From positions 186,001 to 250,000 of the forward strand of contig NZ_JAJNNZ010000003.1 of the NCBI RefSeq assembly GCF_022836845.1: a stretch of DNA of 64,000 nucleotides. Direction: 5' to 3'. Numbering within the stretch: position 1 is the stretch's first letter; the number at the start of each line of letters is the position of its first letter. The stretch is from Vibrio gelatinilyticus (GTDB lineage: Bacteria > Pseudomonadota > Gammaproteobacteria > Enterobacterales > Vibrionaceae). Below, in pieces: positions 63,478-64,000 of the stretch. The translations under genes were made by a program, and so were the position numbers. A model generated the notes under the pieces. That model did not search any database. It was not told the origin of the DNA and saw nothing but the letters and a program-made list of their open reading frames with translations.

Positions 63478-64000
63478 GTAAGTCGACAGCCATGGTTGCC
63501 AGTAAAGTCACAGTTGTTGCTAAAAGACCCAACTGGCGGGTGTACTTAACACTCACAAAGCCAAAAGTCGTTGCACTTATGCTTTTAACTGCAGTCGTCG
63601 GGATGTGCCTCGCTGTACCAGGAACGCTTCCTGTATCAGAAACCATATTGGGCCTAATAGGTATTGGTTTGATGGCAGGATCTGCGGCGGCGTACAATCA
63701 CTTAATAGACAGACGAATTGATTCAATAATGGCAAGGACTCATAAGCGACCTTTGCCATCGGGTGAACTGAGTTCTGCTCGAGTCATGATCTTTGCAAGT
63801 GTTATAGGGGCAATGGGATTTGCTGTGCTGTTTTTAGCGGTGAACCCACTAACAGCTTGGCTTACTTTTGCGAGTCTACTTGGTTATGCCGTTGTGTATA
63901 CGATGTATTTAAAACGAGCAACGCCACAGAATATTGTTATCGCCGGAATTGCTGGGGCTATGCCTCCGCTATTAGGTTGGACGGCTGTAACTGGAGAAAT
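63474..64000 (+). CDS. ctaB: protoheme IX farnesyltransferase CtaB/COX10, partial
   Basis: ATG at 63474 overlaps the ctaA stop (ATGA). The frame ([20 protein letters not shown], then [20 protein letters not shown]) is open to the window end. The prenyltransferase motif [19 protein letters not shown] is present. It makes heme O from protoheme and farnesyl diphosphate, the step before CtaA. It is cut by the right edge; at least 175 residues are seen. Confidence 0.93.
   Translation, partial: MSKSTAMVASKVTVVAKRPNWRVYLTLTKPKVVALMLLTAVVGMCLAVPGTLPVSETILGLIGIGLMAGSAAAYNHLIDRRIDSIMARTHKRPLPSGELSSARVMIFASVIGAMGFAVLFLAVNPLTAWLTFASLLGYAVVYTMYLKRATPQNIVIAGIAGAMPPLLGWTAVTGE

Noticed and set aside
1..64000. 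Search for CRISPR arrays, tRNA genes, integron attC sites, prophage or defence genes
   Set aside because: No regular spacer repeats, no cloverleaf-like sequences, no integrase, Cas, toxin-antitoxin or restriction-type genes were recognised.

Overview
The window looks like a stretch of a Vibrio genome, probably the smaller chromosome. This rests on a VpsT-type regulator, a DUF1289-CWC protein, several OmpU/OmpL-like porins, a ShyA-like endopeptidase and many short intrinsic terminators typical of Vibrionaceae. It reads as stable chromosome. I saw no prophage, integron array, CRISPR, tRNA or rRNA, and the only mobile element is one decayed IS5-family remnant.

Layout: (1) 1-3.0 kb, a minus-strand MoxR / DUF58 / DUF4381 / von Willebrand A operon running off the left edge. 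(2) 3.2-4.9 kb, a small acidic protein, a VpsT-family c-di-GMP-responsive regulator and the IS5 remnant. (3) 5.0-20 kb, a maltodextrin region: malK divergent from malE-malF-malG, an oligo-1,6-glucosidase facing a LysR regulator, a second orphan maltose-binding protein and a cytoplasmic alpha-amylase, with unrelated small genes between (CDF transporter, rhodanese, DsbA-like protein, PsiE). (4) 20-36 kb, housekeeping and accessory genes: two thioesterases, an EamA exporter with a divergent AraC regulator, an M14 peptidase, pyrC, a MOSC-ferredoxin reductase fusion, a divergent nadE / NadD-like pair, an acyltransferase, a secreted 20-residue-repeat protein, small DUF proteins, a TetR regulator, cheV and ppiC. 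(5) 36-45 kb, an amylosucrase-type GH13 enzyme, another alpha-amylase, a dCache chemoreceptor, a YjiH transporter and a stand-alone CBM48-like protein. (6) 45-49 kb, an M23 endopeptidase, small proteins including a 44-residue one, a thioredoxin-glutaredoxin protein and a second EamA exporter. (7) 49.4-55 kb, four porins as two tandem pairs arranged back to back. (8) 55-64 kb, an FAH-family hydrolase and a caa3-type cytochrome c oxidase operon (coxB, coxA, ctaG, coxC, surf1, an accessory protein, ctaA, ctaB) running off the right edge, with one antisense DUF2909 gene inside.

The most coherent theme is alpha-glucan use. MalEFGK imports maltodextrins and the porins may let them through the outer membrane. 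Several cytoplasmic GH13 enzymes then process them. MalT-type boxes (GGATGA core) appear in the malK-malE intergenic region and, in the same geometry to a -10 element, before two distant GH13 genes. This suggests a scattered MalT regulon, although malT is not in the window. I found no convincing new defence or mobile system. The best leads are regulatory or structural: a terminator-like hairpin in the malK leader, an orphan MalE paralog, a secreted protein with exact 20-residue periodicity, a 44-residue protein between strong signals, and a CDF-type protein missing metal-site residues.
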